From positions 1 to 5,297 of the forward strand of contig DAOOGN010000152.1 of the NCBI GenBank assembly GCA_035415725.1: DNA of 5,297 nt, read 5' to 3'. Below, in pieces: positions 5,202-5,297 of this stretch (its first letter is position 1; every line of letters begins with the position of its first letter). A program made the translations under genes and the position numbers. The notes under the pieces are model-generated. The model ran no database searches, was not told the DNA's origin, and saw only the letters and a list, made by a program, of their open reading frames with translations. This DNA is from DSWT01 sp035415725 (GTDB lineage: Bacteria > Chloroflexota > Anaerolineae > B4-G1 > SLSP01).

Positions 5202-5279
5202 GTATCTATTCAGGCCAGTAAACCTGACGAAGCCACTTATTTCCTATGCCAGGTTTGGCGTAGACTTTGGTAGGCCAGG
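5202..5279 (-). repeat. Right arm of 78-bp inverted repeat
   Basis: This is the inverted copy of 1-78, with three mismatches, all within the 23 bases at the inner end. Outside it only 18 bases (5280-5297) remain, so neither a target duplication nor a further extension of the repeat can be tested. On the + strand it is open in two frames, one running to a TAG within the arm and one to a TGA just outside it, but no recognisable domain is seen. Confidence 0.93.
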
Positions 5280-5297
5280 TGCTTCTGTATGACAAGA

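Noticed and set aside
4947..5273. 108-codon + strand frame reaching into the right inverted repeat
   Set aside because: Its first part is antisense to the membrane-protein gene and its end is in repeat sequence; no start signal and no domain. The repeat part is discussed as a finding instead.

Overview
The window is a compact bacterial segment with high-GC coding sequence. It carries five consecutive isoprenoid-pathway genes on the + strand in the order ispH, ispD, ispF, ispE, ispG. Together these catalyse every step of the MEP (non-mevalonate) pathway from 2-C-methyl-D-erythritol 4-phosphate to IPP and DMAPP. The first two pathway enzymes, Dxs and Dxr, are not encoded here. One small four-helix membrane protein of unknown function lies convergently on the - strand at the right end. 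The gene style and the AGGACTTACGC-ended repeat with a GTAGTGACG hairpin remind me of Chloroflexota (Anaerolineae-like) genomes, but this taxonomic guess rests on memory and is only moderately supported.

Layout: 1-78 is the left arm of a 78-bp inverted repeat. 84-110 is a degenerate triple 9-mer. 128-967 is ispH and 997-1701 is ispD. 1732-1855 is a 124-bp MITE-like palindromic insertion with a candidate 5-bp target duplication. 1872-1899 is a 28-bp leader repeat. 1909-2397 is a divergent ispF. 2416-2429 is a tandem heptamer. 2434-3288 is ispE. 3289-3417 is a leader with two hairpins and a short ORF. 3418-4485 is ispG. 4517-4564 is a strong intrinsic terminator. 4673-5083 (-) is the membrane protein. 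5099-5126 is the second copy of the 28-bp leader repeat, inverted. 5202-5279 is the right arm of the inverted repeat.

How it works together: IspD adds CMP to MEP, IspE phosphorylates the product, IspF cyclises it with loss of CMP, and the iron-sulfur enzymes IspG and IspH reduce the ring product to HMBPP and then to IPP/DMAPP. The genes are probably co-transcribed, ending at the terminator after ispG, although the MITE-like insertion and the 129-bp ispE-ispG leader divide the unit into three parts.

The most notable points are: (1) the whole cluster sits between 78-bp inverted repeats that match at 75 of 78 positions, with no transposase in view; (2) IspF lacks several acidic and histidine residues that are conserved in the E. 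coli type; (3) one 28-bp leader repeat precedes the ribosome-binding sites of two unrelated genes on opposite strands; (4) there is a MITE-like insertion inside the operon. No RNA gene, CRISPR array or complete insertion sequence was found, and I could not identify a convincing promoter.
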